64,000 nt of DNA from positions 1,116,001 through 1,180,000 of the forward strand of contig NZ_CP114606.1 of assembly GCF_033558715.1 (NCBI RefSeq). The letters are read 5' to 3'. Shown piece by piece: positions 8,717 to 17,247 of the stretch; positions within the stretch are counted from its first letter, which is position 1, and each line of letters begins with the position of its first letter. Position numbers and translations under genes: made by a program. The notes beneath the pieces are model-generated. The model was not told the DNA's origin and did no database searches. It saw nothing but the letters and a program-made list of their open reading frames with translations. Source of the DNA: Acinetobacter sp. YWS30-1 (GTDB taxonomy: Bacteria > Pseudomonadota > Gammaproteobacteria > Pseudomonadales > Moraxellaceae).

Positions 8717-10432
8717 ATGTTTATGGAAATTGGTCAGTACCTTAACCAGCGCCTGCAAGAACTAGGAATTCAGCATATTTTTGGTGTGCCAGGTGACTTT
8801 AATCTCTCCTATTTAGAACAGATCGAAATTGATCCGAAACTGGAATTTATTGGTAACTGTAATGAGCTAAATGCAGCTTATACAGCAGATGGTTATGCGC
8901 GTCTACATGGTGTCGGTGCTTTGCTGACCACTTATGGTGTGGGTGACTTGAGCGCGATTAACGGCATTGCAGGTGCATATGCCGAGCAGGTTGCCATGGT
9001 GCATATTTCCGGCATTCCACCTTTGCATGCCGTAGAGCAGGGCGCTTTGTTACACCATACCCTGATCGATGGCGATTATGACAATATTATGAATTGCATG
9101 CGCGAATTTACGGTGGCACAGACGCGTTTGACTCCAGCCAATGCAGTGAGTGAAATTGACCGGGTATTAAAGCAATGTATTTTGATGCGTCGACCGGTTC
9201 ATATTCAGCTTCCTTCGGATATTACCCATCTCCAGATTAAAGTACCTAAGCAGCCTCTGGATCTGAGCCGTCCACAGAGTGATCCAAAACTGCTGCAAGA
9301 AACTGCGACACGGATAGCCAAACGCATCAAACAGGCACGTCAGCCAGTCCTGCTCATTGACAATGAAGCAGAAATTTTCCAGCTTACCGATATGCTGCAA
9401 AATTGGGCTGAGCGCATGCAGATTCCCTATACCTGTCTGTCTACTGCCAAAAATATCATGAATGAAAGTCACCCCTTATATGCGGGCGTTTATGCAGGTG
9501 CAGCAAGCGCAGCATCGACCTGTCAGTTGGTAGAGCAGTCAGATTGCCTGATCGCTATTGGGCCACGTTTTACCGATGTTGCCACAGCATTTTTCTCACA
9601 TCGTGTATCCGCACAAAATATGCTGTATCTGGCGGATTCCTGTCTTTGCTTGGATGGGCAGATGATCAGTGGACTGGATTTAGTTCAATTGATCCAAGCC
9701 ATCTCAAAACAGACTTTAGATGATCAACCACGTACTTTTAATCCTGCACCGAAACCATCGTTACAAACTCAACAGATCGAAGAAAATACTGCGCTTAGCC
9801 AAACTGCACTCTGGCAGCAAATTTCTGAGTTCTTACAGGAAGATGATGTGATTGTGGCAGAAGTGGGCACTGCCAATGCAGGTTTATCAGGATTGACCTT
9901 ACCTGTGACTGCTAAGTATCTGGTTCAACCGATCTGGGGTTCGATTGGTTATACCTTGCCTGCCTTGCTTGGCAGTATGCTTGCTGCACCACAGCGCCGT
10001 CATCTGTTATTTATTGGGGATGGTTCGATTCAGCTGACCATTCAGGAGCTTTCTACCTTATTAAGAGAAGGCTTAAAACCTGTAATTTTTATTTTAAATA
10101 ATGGCGGCTATACCATTGAACGTTTGATCATGGGTGAAAATGCCAAGTACAACGATGTTCAGAACTGGCAATACAGTCAGTTTGCCCAAGTCTTTTCTGC
10201 AGATACCCCGCATCAGGCTCATATAGTCAAAACCCCGGCAGAATTAAAGCGTACACTCGCACAGGTTCATCAGGCTGAGGAATTATGTCTGATTGAACTG
10301 CAACTTCCACGTATGGATGCTCCACAACGCTTAAAACAGTTTGCTGAAGTCGTGGCACGCTATGACTATGGTGAATATGGTTATAAGCAGCTAGTCGAGC
10401 AGAATACACCTCCCTACAAAAAGGCAATCTAG
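8717..10432 (+). CDS. ipdC: Thiamine-diphosphate 2-keto acid decarboxylase (indole-/phenylpyruvate type)
   Basis: The protein has 571 aa from the ATG at 8717, which is preceded by AGGGAAA at a good distance; the GTG at 8699 opening the frame has no such site. The three-part ThDP enzyme layout is visible: an N-terminal GVPGDFNL with catalytic Glu in GNCNELNAAYTADGYAR, a central domain, and the C-terminal ThDP/Mg motif GDGSIQLT through NNGGYTIE. HHTL contributes the paired histidine typical of pyruvate, indolepyruvate and phenylpyruvate decarboxylases. It converts aryl-pyruvates to aldehydes. The adjoining permease and dehydrogenase fit aromatic amino acid breakdown; plain pyruvate decarboxylase cannot be excluded. 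Confidence 0.82.
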   Translation: MFMEIGQYLNQRLQELGIQHIFGVPGDFNLSYLEQIEIDPKLEFIGNCNELNAAYTADGYARLHGVGALLTTYGVGDLSAINGIAGAYAEQVAMVHISGIPPLHAVEQGALLHHTLIDGDYDNIMNCMREFTVAQTRLTPANAVSEIDRVLKQCILMRRPVHIQLPSDITHLQIKVPKQPLDLSRPQSDPKLLQETATRIAKRIKQARQPVLLIDNEAEIFQLTDMLQNWAERMQIPYTCLSTAKNIMNESHPLYAGVYAGAASAASTCQLVEQSDCLIAIGPRFTDVATAFFSHRVSAQNMLYLADSCLCLDGQMISGLDLVQLIQAISKQTLDDQPRTFNPAPKPSLQTQQIEENTALSQTALWQQISEFLQEDDVIVAEVGTANAGLSGLTLPVTAKYLVQPIWGSIGYTLPALLGSMLAAPQRRHLLFIGDGSIQLTIQELSTLLREGLKPVIFILNNGGYTIERLIMGENAKYNDVQNWQYSQFAQVFSADTPHQAHIVKTPAELKRTLAQVHQAEELCLIELQLPRMDAPQRLKQFAEVVARYDYGEYGYKQLVEQNTPPYKKAI

Positions 10433-10476
10433 CAAAATGTAGAAATTAAAAAAAATTGTTCACAAGGAGTGACAAT

Positions 10477-11859
10477 ATGGATGTTGAAGATCATCAATTA
10501 AAAAAACAGCTTTCCAACCGGCATATTCAGCTAATCGCCTTAGGCGGAGCGATCGGTACAGGATTATTTTTAGGTTTATCACATACGATTCAGCTGGCAG
10601 GCCCATCAGTGCTTTTGGGCTATGCCATCGCTGGTATCATTGCATTTCTGATCATGCGCCAATTGGGTGAAATGGTAGTGCATGAACCGGTCAGTGGCTC
10701 TTTCAGTTATTTTGCCAATAAATACTGGGGCAAAAAAGCAGGCTTTATTTCAGGCTGGAACTATTGGGTGCTCTATGTCTTAGTCAGTATGGCTGAGTTG
10801 AGTGCAATTGGTACTTTCGTTCAGTTCTGGTGGCCGGAGATTCCGACCTGGCTCACGGCACTGGCATTCTTCCTGCTCATGAATGGCATCAATCTGGTCA
10901 ATGTCAAATTCTTCGGTGAGAGCGAATTTATATTTTCCATGGTCAAGATCATTGCCATTTTAAGCATGATCGGATTCGGGATCTATCTGCTGTTTAGCGG
11001 TTCTGCAGGAAGTCAGGCAAGTGTGACCAACTTGTGGAAGCATGGCGGATTTTTCCCTGAGGGCTGGTCGGGTTTTATGATGGCACTTGCCGTGATTATG
11101 TTTGCATTTGGTGGGCTGGAGCTGATTGGTATTGCTGCCAGTGAAACCAAAAATCCAGAAAAGACCATTCCAAAAGCAGTGAATCAAATTGTCTACCGTG
11201 TACTGATTTTCTATATTGGTGCCATTGGTGTGTTGCTATGTCTCTATCCATGGAATCTGGTGGCGCAAGGCGGTAGTCCGTTTGTAATGATTTTCCAGTC
11301 ATTGAATAGTCACGGCGTGGCCAATGTTCTTAATTTTGTAGTTCTGGTCGCTGCACTTTCAGTCTATAACAGTTGTATTTACTGTAATACCCGTATGTTG
11401 TTGGGTCTGGCTCAGCAAGGTAATGCACCCGCATTTTTAAAGAAAATTAACCGCCGGGGTATTCCGGTGAATGCTGTTCTATTCTCGGCAGCAGTCTCCG
11501 GTATCTGTGTATTAATGAATTACCTCATGCCGGGTGAAGCTTTTGGTATTCTGATGCTACTGGTGGTTTCAGCTCTGGTGATTAACTGGCTGATGATTTC
11601 ACTGACCCATCTGAAATTCAGAAAAGCCATGCAGCAACAGCAGCAGACGACCGCATTCCCAAGTCTGTTTGGCCGCTGGAGTAATTACCTGACGATTTCA
11701 TTTATCATCATGATCTTAATGATCATGAGCTTTACCAAAGAAATGCAGATTGCCGTTGCATTGGTGCCGGTCTGGCTGCTGTTTTTGACGGTGATGTATG
11801 TGATGAAATATCTTAGGAAACCTGTACTTTTACCTGAATCTACTGAACCCACTACTTAA
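10477..11859 (+). CDS. Amino-acid permease (AAT/APC family, probably aromatic)
   Basis: This 460-aa inner-membrane transporter has about 12 membrane segments and the AAT-family start NRHIQLIALGGAIGTGLFLG, followed by GEMVVHEPVSGSF. The ATG at 10477 follows a strong AAGGAGT; the frame opens earlier at a TTG (10456), which is unlikely to be used. It lies 44 bp after the decarboxylase gene and is probably co-transcribed. Family members include AroP, PheP and GabP. The keto-acid decarboxylase next door favours aromatic amino acids. Its terminator was split by the IS4-family element that follows. Confidence 0.87.
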   Translation: MDVEDHQLKKQLSNRHIQLIALGGAIGTGLFLGLSHTIQLAGPSVLLGYAIAGIIAFLIMRQLGEMVVHEPVSGSFSYFANKYWGKKAGFISGWNYWVLYVLVSMAELSAIGTFVQFWWPEIPTWLTALAFFLLMNGINLVNVKFFGESEFIFSMVKIIAILSMIGFGIYLLFSGSAGSQASVTNLWKHGGFFPEGWSGFMMALAVIMFAFGGLELIGIAASETKNPEKTIPKAVNQIVYRVLIFYIGAIGVLLCLYPWNLVAQGGSPFVMIFQSLNSHGVANVLNFVVLVAALSVYNSCIYCNTRMLLGLAQQGNAPAFLKKINRRGIPVNAVLFSAAVSGICVLMNYLMPGEAFGILMLLVVSALVINWLMISLTHLKFRKAMQQQQQTTAFPSLFGRWSNYLTISFIIMILMIMSFTKEMQIAVALVPVWLLFLTVMYVMKYLRKPVLLPESTEPTT

Positions 11860-11868
11860 ATGAAAAGA

Positions 11869-11878
11869 CCCTGAACAG
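11869..11878. repeat. Left copy of the 10-bp target duplication, first IS4-family element
   Basis: CCCTGAACAG stands at 11869-11878 and again at 13148-13157, flanking the element exactly. Before insertion the site read as the hairpin GACCCTG-AA-CAGGGTC followed by T7, i.e. the permease terminator. Confidence 0.93.
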
Positions 11879-11898
11879 CATTGCTGTCCCACAATTTT

Positions 11899-13086
11899 TC
11901 ACAAGAGGAAGCTCATTTGAGCTTCCTCTTGTTTTATGGGTATTTTATCGGGTGAAAATAAAGCTTTTAAAGTTCTTCTTTCAAACAAATTCACTTGAAT
12001 TATTCTGAGTAAACGTTGAACTGTCCAACCTGTTTTTCCTAAATGTTGAGCGAAACTCACCAATAAATAGGCGATCATCGCAATCCAGATTTGTGTCTGA
12101 ATTGCGTTCCTGCTGCGACCTAGAAACGCTTTTAATTTGAGATTCTGCTTAATCGCCTTAAAGAACAGCTCAACTTTCCAACGATCTTTATAAATCGCCG
12201 CAATGGTGGAGGCGGCTAAATGAAAGTTATTGCTGAGAAAGCTAAAGTGCTTGCCACTTTGCTGATCTCTATATTCAATTCTTCTTAACACTGGGGCTTT
12301 TCTTTTTAGGGCATGTGCGCTATTCAGCTGAATGGTTTCATCTTTTAGAATACCTTTGGATTCAAGCACTGGATGTTGCTGGATCACCTGATACACAGAT
12401 TTAGGCCTAAAACGTGTGACAAATCCAATGTTTTGAGCAGTCAGATTTGCATACCATTGGTAATCGACATAGCCTTTATCAAAAACTACAATGCTGCCAG
12501 CAGGAAACTGGAATTTGCGGCCTTGTACCATGTCATTTTCTTTGCCATTTTCAACTGCAACAAACTCAGGAATATCATTGCTGTGATTCAATCCTATACT
12601 GAGTTTCATGCTGGCTTTTGAGTCGTGAACTTTGGCCCATTCACATAAGGAAAGCGACAGGTCAATATGACTGGCATCCAAGGAATACAAGGGATTCTTA
12701 AAGCGAAATTTATGAGCGACTTTTGAGTGGTCATAGTATTTAAGCAACTTGTAAAATAGCTGTTGATACAAGGCAGCAGGCTGCTGCTCATTGATTCGTG
12801 CCAGCGTGCTTCGGGGAATAGACTTTGCTCCGAGATGACTTAGCTTTTCCTGTTGGCACTCCAAATTGGATTGAATATCTCTCAGACTTTGCCTACAAGA
12901 GAATTGAGACATCAATATGGCAATAAACTGATCCCACCGGGAAGCCGCTCTAAATTTCTGTCCAACATGGTGTACTTTAGCAAGTTGTTCAAAATCCTGT
13001 CGCACAACAGGTTTAATTAGCTCATGAAATACGGTATTCTGATGTAACAAAACCTGAATCCTGGTCGTTAAAGTGTTTGTTTGCAC
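11899..13086 (-). CDS. IS4-family transposase, intact
   Basis: This 395-aa DDE transposase has an N-terminal DNA-binding region and a catalytic core with YSLDASHIDLS (first Asp), IVVFDKGYVDY (second Asp) and the IS4 signature Y-x2-R-x3-E-x6-K in YKDRWKVELFFKAIKQNLK. It starts at a GTG (13086) that overlaps an out-of-frame ATG. The last 11 codons lie inside an inverted repeat that forms a hairpin. This copy keeps Trp354, which is a stop in the second copy, so it is the likely source of active enzyme for both elements. Confidence 0.92.
   Translation of the reverse strand: MQTNTLTTRIQVLLHQNTVFHELIKPVVRQDFEQLAKVHHVGQKFRAASRWDQFIAILMSQFSCRQSLRDIQSNLECQQEKLSHLGAKSIPRSTLARINEQQPAALYQQLFYKLLKYYDHSKVAHKFRFKNPLYSLDASHIDLSLSLCEWAKVHDSKASMKLSIGLNHSNDIPEFVAVENGKENDMVQGRKFQFPAGSIVVFDKGYVDYQWYANLTAQNIGFVTRFRPKSVYQVIQQHPVLESKGILKDETIQLNSAHALKRKAPVLRRIEYRDQQSGKHFSFLSNNFHLAASTIAAIYKDRWKVELFFKAIKQNLKLKAFLGRSRNAIQTQIWIAMIAYLLVSFAQHLGKTGWTVQRLLRIIQVNLFERRTLKALFSPDKIPIKQEEAQMSFLL
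11901..11936 (+). terminator. Hairpin with T-tract inside the IS left end
   Basis: A perfect 15-bp stem (11901-11915 with 11918-11932) has a two-base apex, so the effective loop is slightly larger. It is followed on the plus strand by TTTT. On the minus strand no T-run follows, so it would mainly stop transcription entering from the permease side. It overlaps the transposase stop codon. Confidence 0.75.
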
Positions 13087-13147
13087 TCATATTTTAACTG
13101 TTAGGACTCAGGTTTTTTTATTTAAAGCAAACTATGGGACAGCAGTG

Positions 13148-13170
13148 CCCTGAACAGGGTCTTTTTTTAT
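13148..13170 (+). terminator. Permease terminator core and right target duplication beyond the IS
   Basis: CCCTG-AA-CAGGG followed by TCTTTTTTT is the remaining half of the broken terminator. The duplicated target rebuilds a shorter but complete hairpin on this side of the element. Bases 13148-13157 are the second target duplication copy. Confidence 0.8.
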
Positions 13171-13209
13171 GTCAATAAGGTGCTAACTGTCTATTTAATT
13201 ATCATTAAA

Positions 13210-13238
13210 ACGTCATAAAGATGTAACCTGTCTGTCAT
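13210..13238 (+). promoter_or_regulatory. Pho box upstream of pstS
   Basis: Three 7-bp repeats at exact 11-bp period: ACGTCAT (13210), ATGTAAC (13221) and CTGTCAT (13232). This is the PhoB-binding layout (7-bp units with 4-bp spacers, consensus near CTGTCAT). In known pho promoters the box replaces the -35 element; a -10 would then lie around 13242-13262. The IS ends about 60 bp upstream, leaving the box intact. Confidence 0.8.
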
Positions 13239-13329
13239 ATTCTAAAACCACAATGCATGTATCGAAACAAGTACAAAACTGAATAAAAAGTGGCGTACTC
13301 CCAAGTTGTATAAATGAGAGAGATACAGA

Positions 13330-14358
13330 ATGCGCTTTACCAATATTGCCTTAGCTTTAGCTTTAACCGGGGCTGCAGCAACTACAGCAAATGCTGCACG
13401 AGATACAATTCAGATTGCAGGGTCTTCAACCGTTCTACCTTATGCCAGTATTGTGGCTGAAGAGTTTGGCAATACCTTTCCGCAGTTCAAAACTCCGGTT
13501 GTCGGTTCTGGCGGTTCTTCAGGTGGTTTAAAACAGTTTTGTAATGGTGTAGGGGATAACACCATCGATATAGCCAATGCTTCACGTCAGATCAAAAGCT
13601 CTGAATTGGCAGAATGTAAGAAAAATGGTGTGAACCAGGTTCTCGAAATCAAGATTGGTTATGACGGCATCGTCTTTGCTTCAAATGCCAAAAAAGCGGC
13701 ATACAAATTACGTCCACAGCATGTTTATGCTGCATTAGCGGCAGAGTTGCCGGCTAAGGGTAAAATGGTACCTAACCCATATACTCGCTGGAACCAAATT
13801 GATTCATCATTACCGAATGAGCCGATCACGCTAGTAATTCCAGCTTCGAATCATGGAACGCGCGAAGTCTTCCAGGAGAAGATGGTGGATGCAGGTTGTG
13901 AATCGTATGCTGCTATTAAGGCTCTAGCGAAAGATGCACAGAAAAAAGCATGTACCAGCTTCCGTAAAGATGGCCGTGTTGTTGAAATTTCAGGTGACTA
14001 TACTGAAACCTTGGCACGCTTAAAAACCTCACCGAGCGCTGTTGGCGTATTCGGCCTGGGCTTTTACGATCAAAACCGCGACAAGCTACGTGTAGCAACC
14101 GTCAACAACGTTGCTCCTTCTGAAAAGACCATTTTAAATGGGGCTTATCCAGTATCTCGCCCGTTGTTCTTCTATGTCAAAGGCGAACACCTGAAATCAA
14201 TCAAAGGTTTGCAACAGTTCACAGAGTATTTCCTGAATAAAAAAGTATCAGGTAAGGGTTCCAAGCTAGAAAAAGCCGGCTTGATTTCAATGTCAGACAA
14301 AGAACGTGCAGCAGTGCTGGCAAACTTTAAGGCTGCAAAAGCCGTAGTAGTGAAATAA
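13330..14358 (+). CDS. pstS: Phosphate-binding periplasmic protein
   Basis: This 342-aa high-affinity phosphate-binding protein has a signal peptide (MRFTNIALALALTG, cleavage after ANA near residue 22). The mature N-terminus reads IQIAGSSTVLPYA, followed by GSGGSSGGLKQFC; both are phosphate-binding loops of this family. GTREVF near residue 178 is a third binding segment. It delivers phosphate to the PstCA channel. The ATG follows GAGAGAGATACAGA. It is first in the pst gene set, behind a Pho box, and separated from pstC by a 105-bp spacer with a hairpin. Confidence 0.95.
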   Translation: MRFTNIALALALTGAAATTANAARDTIQIAGSSTVLPYASIVAEEFGNTFPQFKTPVVGSGGSSGGLKQFCNGVGDNTIDIANASRQIKSSELAECKKNGVNQVLEIKIGYDGIVFASNAKKAAYKLRPQHVYAALAAELPAKGKMVPNPYTRWNQIDSSLPNEPITLVIPASNHGTREVFQEKMVDAGCESYAAIKALAKDAQKKACTSFRKDGRVVEISGDYTETLARLKTSPSAVGVFGLGFYDQNRDKLRVATVNNVAPSEKTILNGAYPVSRPLFFYVKGEHLKSIKGLQQFTEYFLNKKVSGKGSKLEKAGLISMSDKERAAVLANFKAAKAVVVK

Positions 14359-14376
14359 AACAGGATTTAGGAAAAT

Positions 14377-14407
14377 GCTGGTGACAGTCGACCTGTCATC
14401 GGCTTTT
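14377..14407 (+). terminator. Intercistronic hairpin between pstS and pstC
   Basis: GCTGGTGACAG and CTGTCATCGGC pair over 11 positions (two G-U) around a TCGAC loop, followed by TTTT. It could be a partial terminator or an mRNA-stabilising structure that favours pstS over pstCAB. Confidence 0.6.
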
Positions 14408-14463
14408 CATAGCAAGCAAGTTTTTTCACAGGCTAAAATCCTTGAAAGAACCATGGAGAATAC

Positions 14464-15843
14464 ATGAATCTGCTACTTATAGGTGTGTTACTGGCTTTAA
14501 TTGCCATCGCCTATCAAATCGGATTAAGTAAAAGCCGGAAACTAGCAGGTCAGGGCAATAATTCTGCGATGCTACATTCACGTCCTGGATATTATGGCGC
14601 ACTGGTAGCTTTGTGGTGTGGACTTCCTGCATTTTTGATTCTGATGGCATGGAACATTGTTGAACCTAGCCTGCTGGAACAGGTCGTAATTAAGCACCTG
14701 CCTCATGATGTTTTGACTCATCTGGATCAAGCCAGTCTGAGTGTGGTCATAGACCGTGTACAGGCATTGGCTTCCGGTTTCGGTGTCAGTGATCAGCCAG
14801 CTGCTTATGAACTTGCAGCAGCAGAACAATTAGCTAAATTTTCTACCATCGGTACTTTTGCCAAACTGGCAGTTGTTATTTCTGTGGCTTTGGCCGGTCT
14901 GGTCTGGGCAAAAAAACGGATCAGCCAGAATTTTCGTGCACGGAATCAGGTCGAAAAGATCATGAATATCGGGCTGGCCTTGTGTTCTGGAGTAGCCATC
15001 CTGACCACACTCGGCATTGTGATGTCGATGTTTGGCGAAGCCATGCGATTCTTCAGCTTTGTCAGTCCACTGGATTTCTTCTTTGGCACCGAATGGGATC
15101 CGGGTTTTAGCACCACGGGTCATGCCGAAGGCAGTTATGGATTATTGCCATTGCTGTGGGGAACATTGATGGTCAGCGGGATTGCATTACTTGTTGCAGT
15201 CCCCTTAGGACTGATGATTGCGATTTATCTGGCCGAGTACGCATCACCACGCTTCCGAGCTTGGGCAAAGCCGACCATTGAGGTTTTGGCTGGAATTCCA
15301 ACGATTGTCTACGGTGTTTTCGCCTTAATGATTCTGGGGCCATTTCTTAAAAGTCTAGGTGCTTTGGTCGGTATTGATATTAATGCCACCAGTGCGCTTA
15401 CTGCTGGCTTCGTCATGGGCATCATGATTATTCCATTTGTTTCCTCTTTATCAGACGACATTATTACCCAGGTACCACGTGCCTTGAGGGATGGTTCTTT
15501 AGGTCTGGGCGCGACCAAATCTGAAACGATTCGTCAGGTCGTATTACCAGCCGCTTTACCCGGCATTATTGGCGCTTTTTTGCTGGCTGCATCGCGGGCC
15601 ATTGGTGAGACCATGATTGTGGTACTCGCAGCAGGAAACAGTCCGCAACTGCATGCCAATCCACTGGAAGCAGTTTCAACAGTGACCATTACCATCGTCA
15701 ATCAGTTGACGGGTGATACTGACTTTGCCAGTCCGCAGGCGCTGGTGGCTTTCGCCTTAGGTCTTACTTTGTTTGTCATTACTTTGGGGCTGAACATTGT
15801 TGCACTGTACATCGTGCGTAAATATCGAGAGCAATACGACTAA
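14464..15843 (+). CDS. pstC: Phosphate ABC transporter permease PstC
   Basis: This 459-aa inner-membrane permease is clearly longer than the roughly 320-aa E. coli protein. The extra length lies in the N-terminal third, with added membrane segments and a soluble stretch before the conserved core. The core starts near residue 195 (FGTEWDPGF, LPLLWGTL) and contains the EAA-like loop ALGLGATKSETIRQVVLPAALPGI-type region in two parts, the second being VVLPAALPGIIGAF. It pairs with PstA to form the channel. Its TAA overlaps the pstA ATG by one base (TAATG), so translation is coupled. Confidence 0.93.
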   Translation: MNLLLIGVLLALIAIAYQIGLSKSRKLAGQGNNSAMLHSRPGYYGALVALWCGLPAFLILMAWNIVEPSLLEQVVIKHLPHDVLTHLDQASLSVVIDRVQALASGFGVSDQPAAYELAAAEQLAKFSTIGTFAKLAVVISVALAGLVWAKKRISQNFRARNQVEKIMNIGLALCSGVAILTTLGIVMSMFGEAMRFFSFVSPLDFFFGTEWDPGFSTTGHAEGSYGLLPLLWGTLMVSGIALLVAVPLGLMIAIYLAEYASPRFRAWAKPTIEVLAGIPTIVYGVFALMILGPFLKSLGALVGIDINATSALTAGFVMGIMIIPFVSSLSDDIITQVPRALRDGSLGLGATKSETIRQVVLPAALPGIIGAFLLAASRAIGETMIVVLAAGNSPQLHANPLEAVSTVTITIVNQLTGDTDFASPQALVAFALGLTLFVITLGLNIVALYIVRKYREQYD

Positions 15844-17234
15844 TGAGTACTTCAAATACAACGCCTGTAGATCAGCCTATTGATCCATCTGTGGCTGCTG
15901 AGCAACGTGAAAAGCGCAGGAAGACCATTCAAAGCTCTCTGGCACGACGTCATCGCAAAGAAAAAACCTTTCGTGTCATGGGGCTTTCTGCCGTATTGGC
16001 TGGTTTGTTCTTTGTGGTAGTTCTTTTCGGCAGTATTTTGGGCAAAGGTTTGCCGGCATTCTGGCAAAGCAGTATGAGCTTGCCGATTCATTTTGATCCA
16101 GCCATTGTCAATATTAATCCTAAACCTAAACAGGCTGCGGGAGAATCCCAGGCACAATTTGAACAGCGTATGGTGGATTGGCAAATGCAGGTCGGTCTGG
16201 TTGACTGGGATGCCTTGATTGTAAATGGCATGATTGCCAAAGACAGTAAGCTGGAAAGCCAGCGTGATGAACTGGGCTATTTATATACCAGTTCAGAAGC
16301 GTATCGTCTGCGGGATATGGTACTGAATAATCCGGCTCTGGTCGGTCAAACCAAAGACGTAAAAATTCTCGCAGATGCCAATGTTGATGTCTGGCTGGCT
16401 GGCAATATTGACCGCGATCTGCCCGATGAACAGCAACAGCTCAGTCCTGAAGTCCGTCAGCTTGCGGATGATATGAAAGCTGCCGGAATCATAGAAAGTA
16501 GCTTTAATACCAATATCTTTACCAGTCCGGACTCGCGCAGTTCACCTGCTACCTCAGGTCTCGCAGGCGCATTTATGGGCTCATTGTTCATGATGCTGAT
16601 CGTGATCTTTATCTCGATTCCGATCGGGGTAGCATCGGCCATCTATCTTGAAGAATTTGCACCAAAGAACTGGATTACCGATGTCGTAGAAGTGAATATT
16701 AATAACCTTGCAGCAGTTCCTTCCATTGTCTTTGGTTTACTCGGTGCAGCGATTTTTATTGGCTGGATGCATTTACCACTGTCAGCACCGTTGGTGGGTG
16801 GTCTGGTATTAAGTTTGATGACACTACCGACTGTGATTATTACTACGCGTGCATCACTTAAAGCCGTACCGCCATCCATTCGTCAGGCAGCATTAGGCTT
16901 AGGTGCATCACGCTTGCAAACCGTATTTCACCATGTTTTACCGCTTGCACTACCAGGTATTTTGACGGGGGCGATTATTGGTGTGGCACAAGCACTGGGT
17001 GAAACGGCCCCGCTATTATTGATCGGGATGAGTGCTTTTGTCGCAAGTGTACCGGCTTCACCATTTGATCAATCCACAGCATTGCCGGTGCAAATTTTCC
17101 TGTGGCAAGGCAATGAGCTACGTAACTTCTTCGAAGGACGTACTGCAGCAGCCATTATTGTACTTCTGGCCATGATGATCAGCCTGAACAGCTTAGCCAT
17201 CTGGTTACGTAAGAAATTTGAAGTCCGTTGGTAA
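15843..17234 (+). CDS. pstA: Phosphate ABC transporter permease PstA
   Basis: This 463-aa permease is about 165 residues longer than E. coli PstA. After a first membrane segment (about residues 40-62), a roughly 180-residue hydrophilic region precedes the conserved permease core. The core begins near residue 240 and has [22 protein letters not shown] and the cytoplasmic EAA loop with [20 protein letters not shown]. The long first loop would be periplasmic and may contact PstS. The gene overlaps pstC by one base and precedes pstB by 13 bases. Confidence 0.93.
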   Translation: MSTSNTTPVDQPIDPSVAAEQREKRRKTIQSSLARRHRKEKTFRVMGLSAVLAGLFFVVVLFGSILGKGLPAFWQSSMSLPIHFDPAIVNINPKPKQAAGESQAQFEQRMVDWQMQVGLVDWDALIVNGMIAKDSKLESQRDELGYLYTSSEAYRLRDMVLNNPALVGQTKDVKILADANVDVWLAGNIDRDLPDEQQQLSPEVRQLADDMKAAGIIESSFNTNIFTSPDSRSSPATSGLAGAFMGSLFMMLIVIFISIPIGVASAIYLEEFAPKNWITDVVEVNINNLAAVPSIVFGLLGAAIFIGWMHLPLSAPLVGGLVLSLMTLPTVIITTRASLKAVPPSIRQAALGLGASRLQTVFHHVLPLALPGILTGAIIGVAQALGETAPLLLIGMSAFVASVPASPFDQSTALPVQIFLWQGNELRNFFEGRTAAAIIVLLAMMISLNSLAIWLRKKFEVRW

Positions 17235-17247
17235 GGAAGAGCAGAAT

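Larger units (their letters stand above)
11879..13147 (-). mobile_element. IS4-family insertion sequence, copy 1 (1269 bp)
   Basis: Ends are defined by imperfect inverted repeats: CATTGCTGTCCCA on the left, and on the right the complement of CACTGCTGTCCCA. A 10-bp duplication CCCTGAACAG flanks them. It holds one transposase gene on the minus strand. The same 1269-bp unit occurs at 18200-19468 with three base differences noticed (12025, 12118 and 12310 in this copy's numbering). No specific IS name is claimed. Confidence 0.93.
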
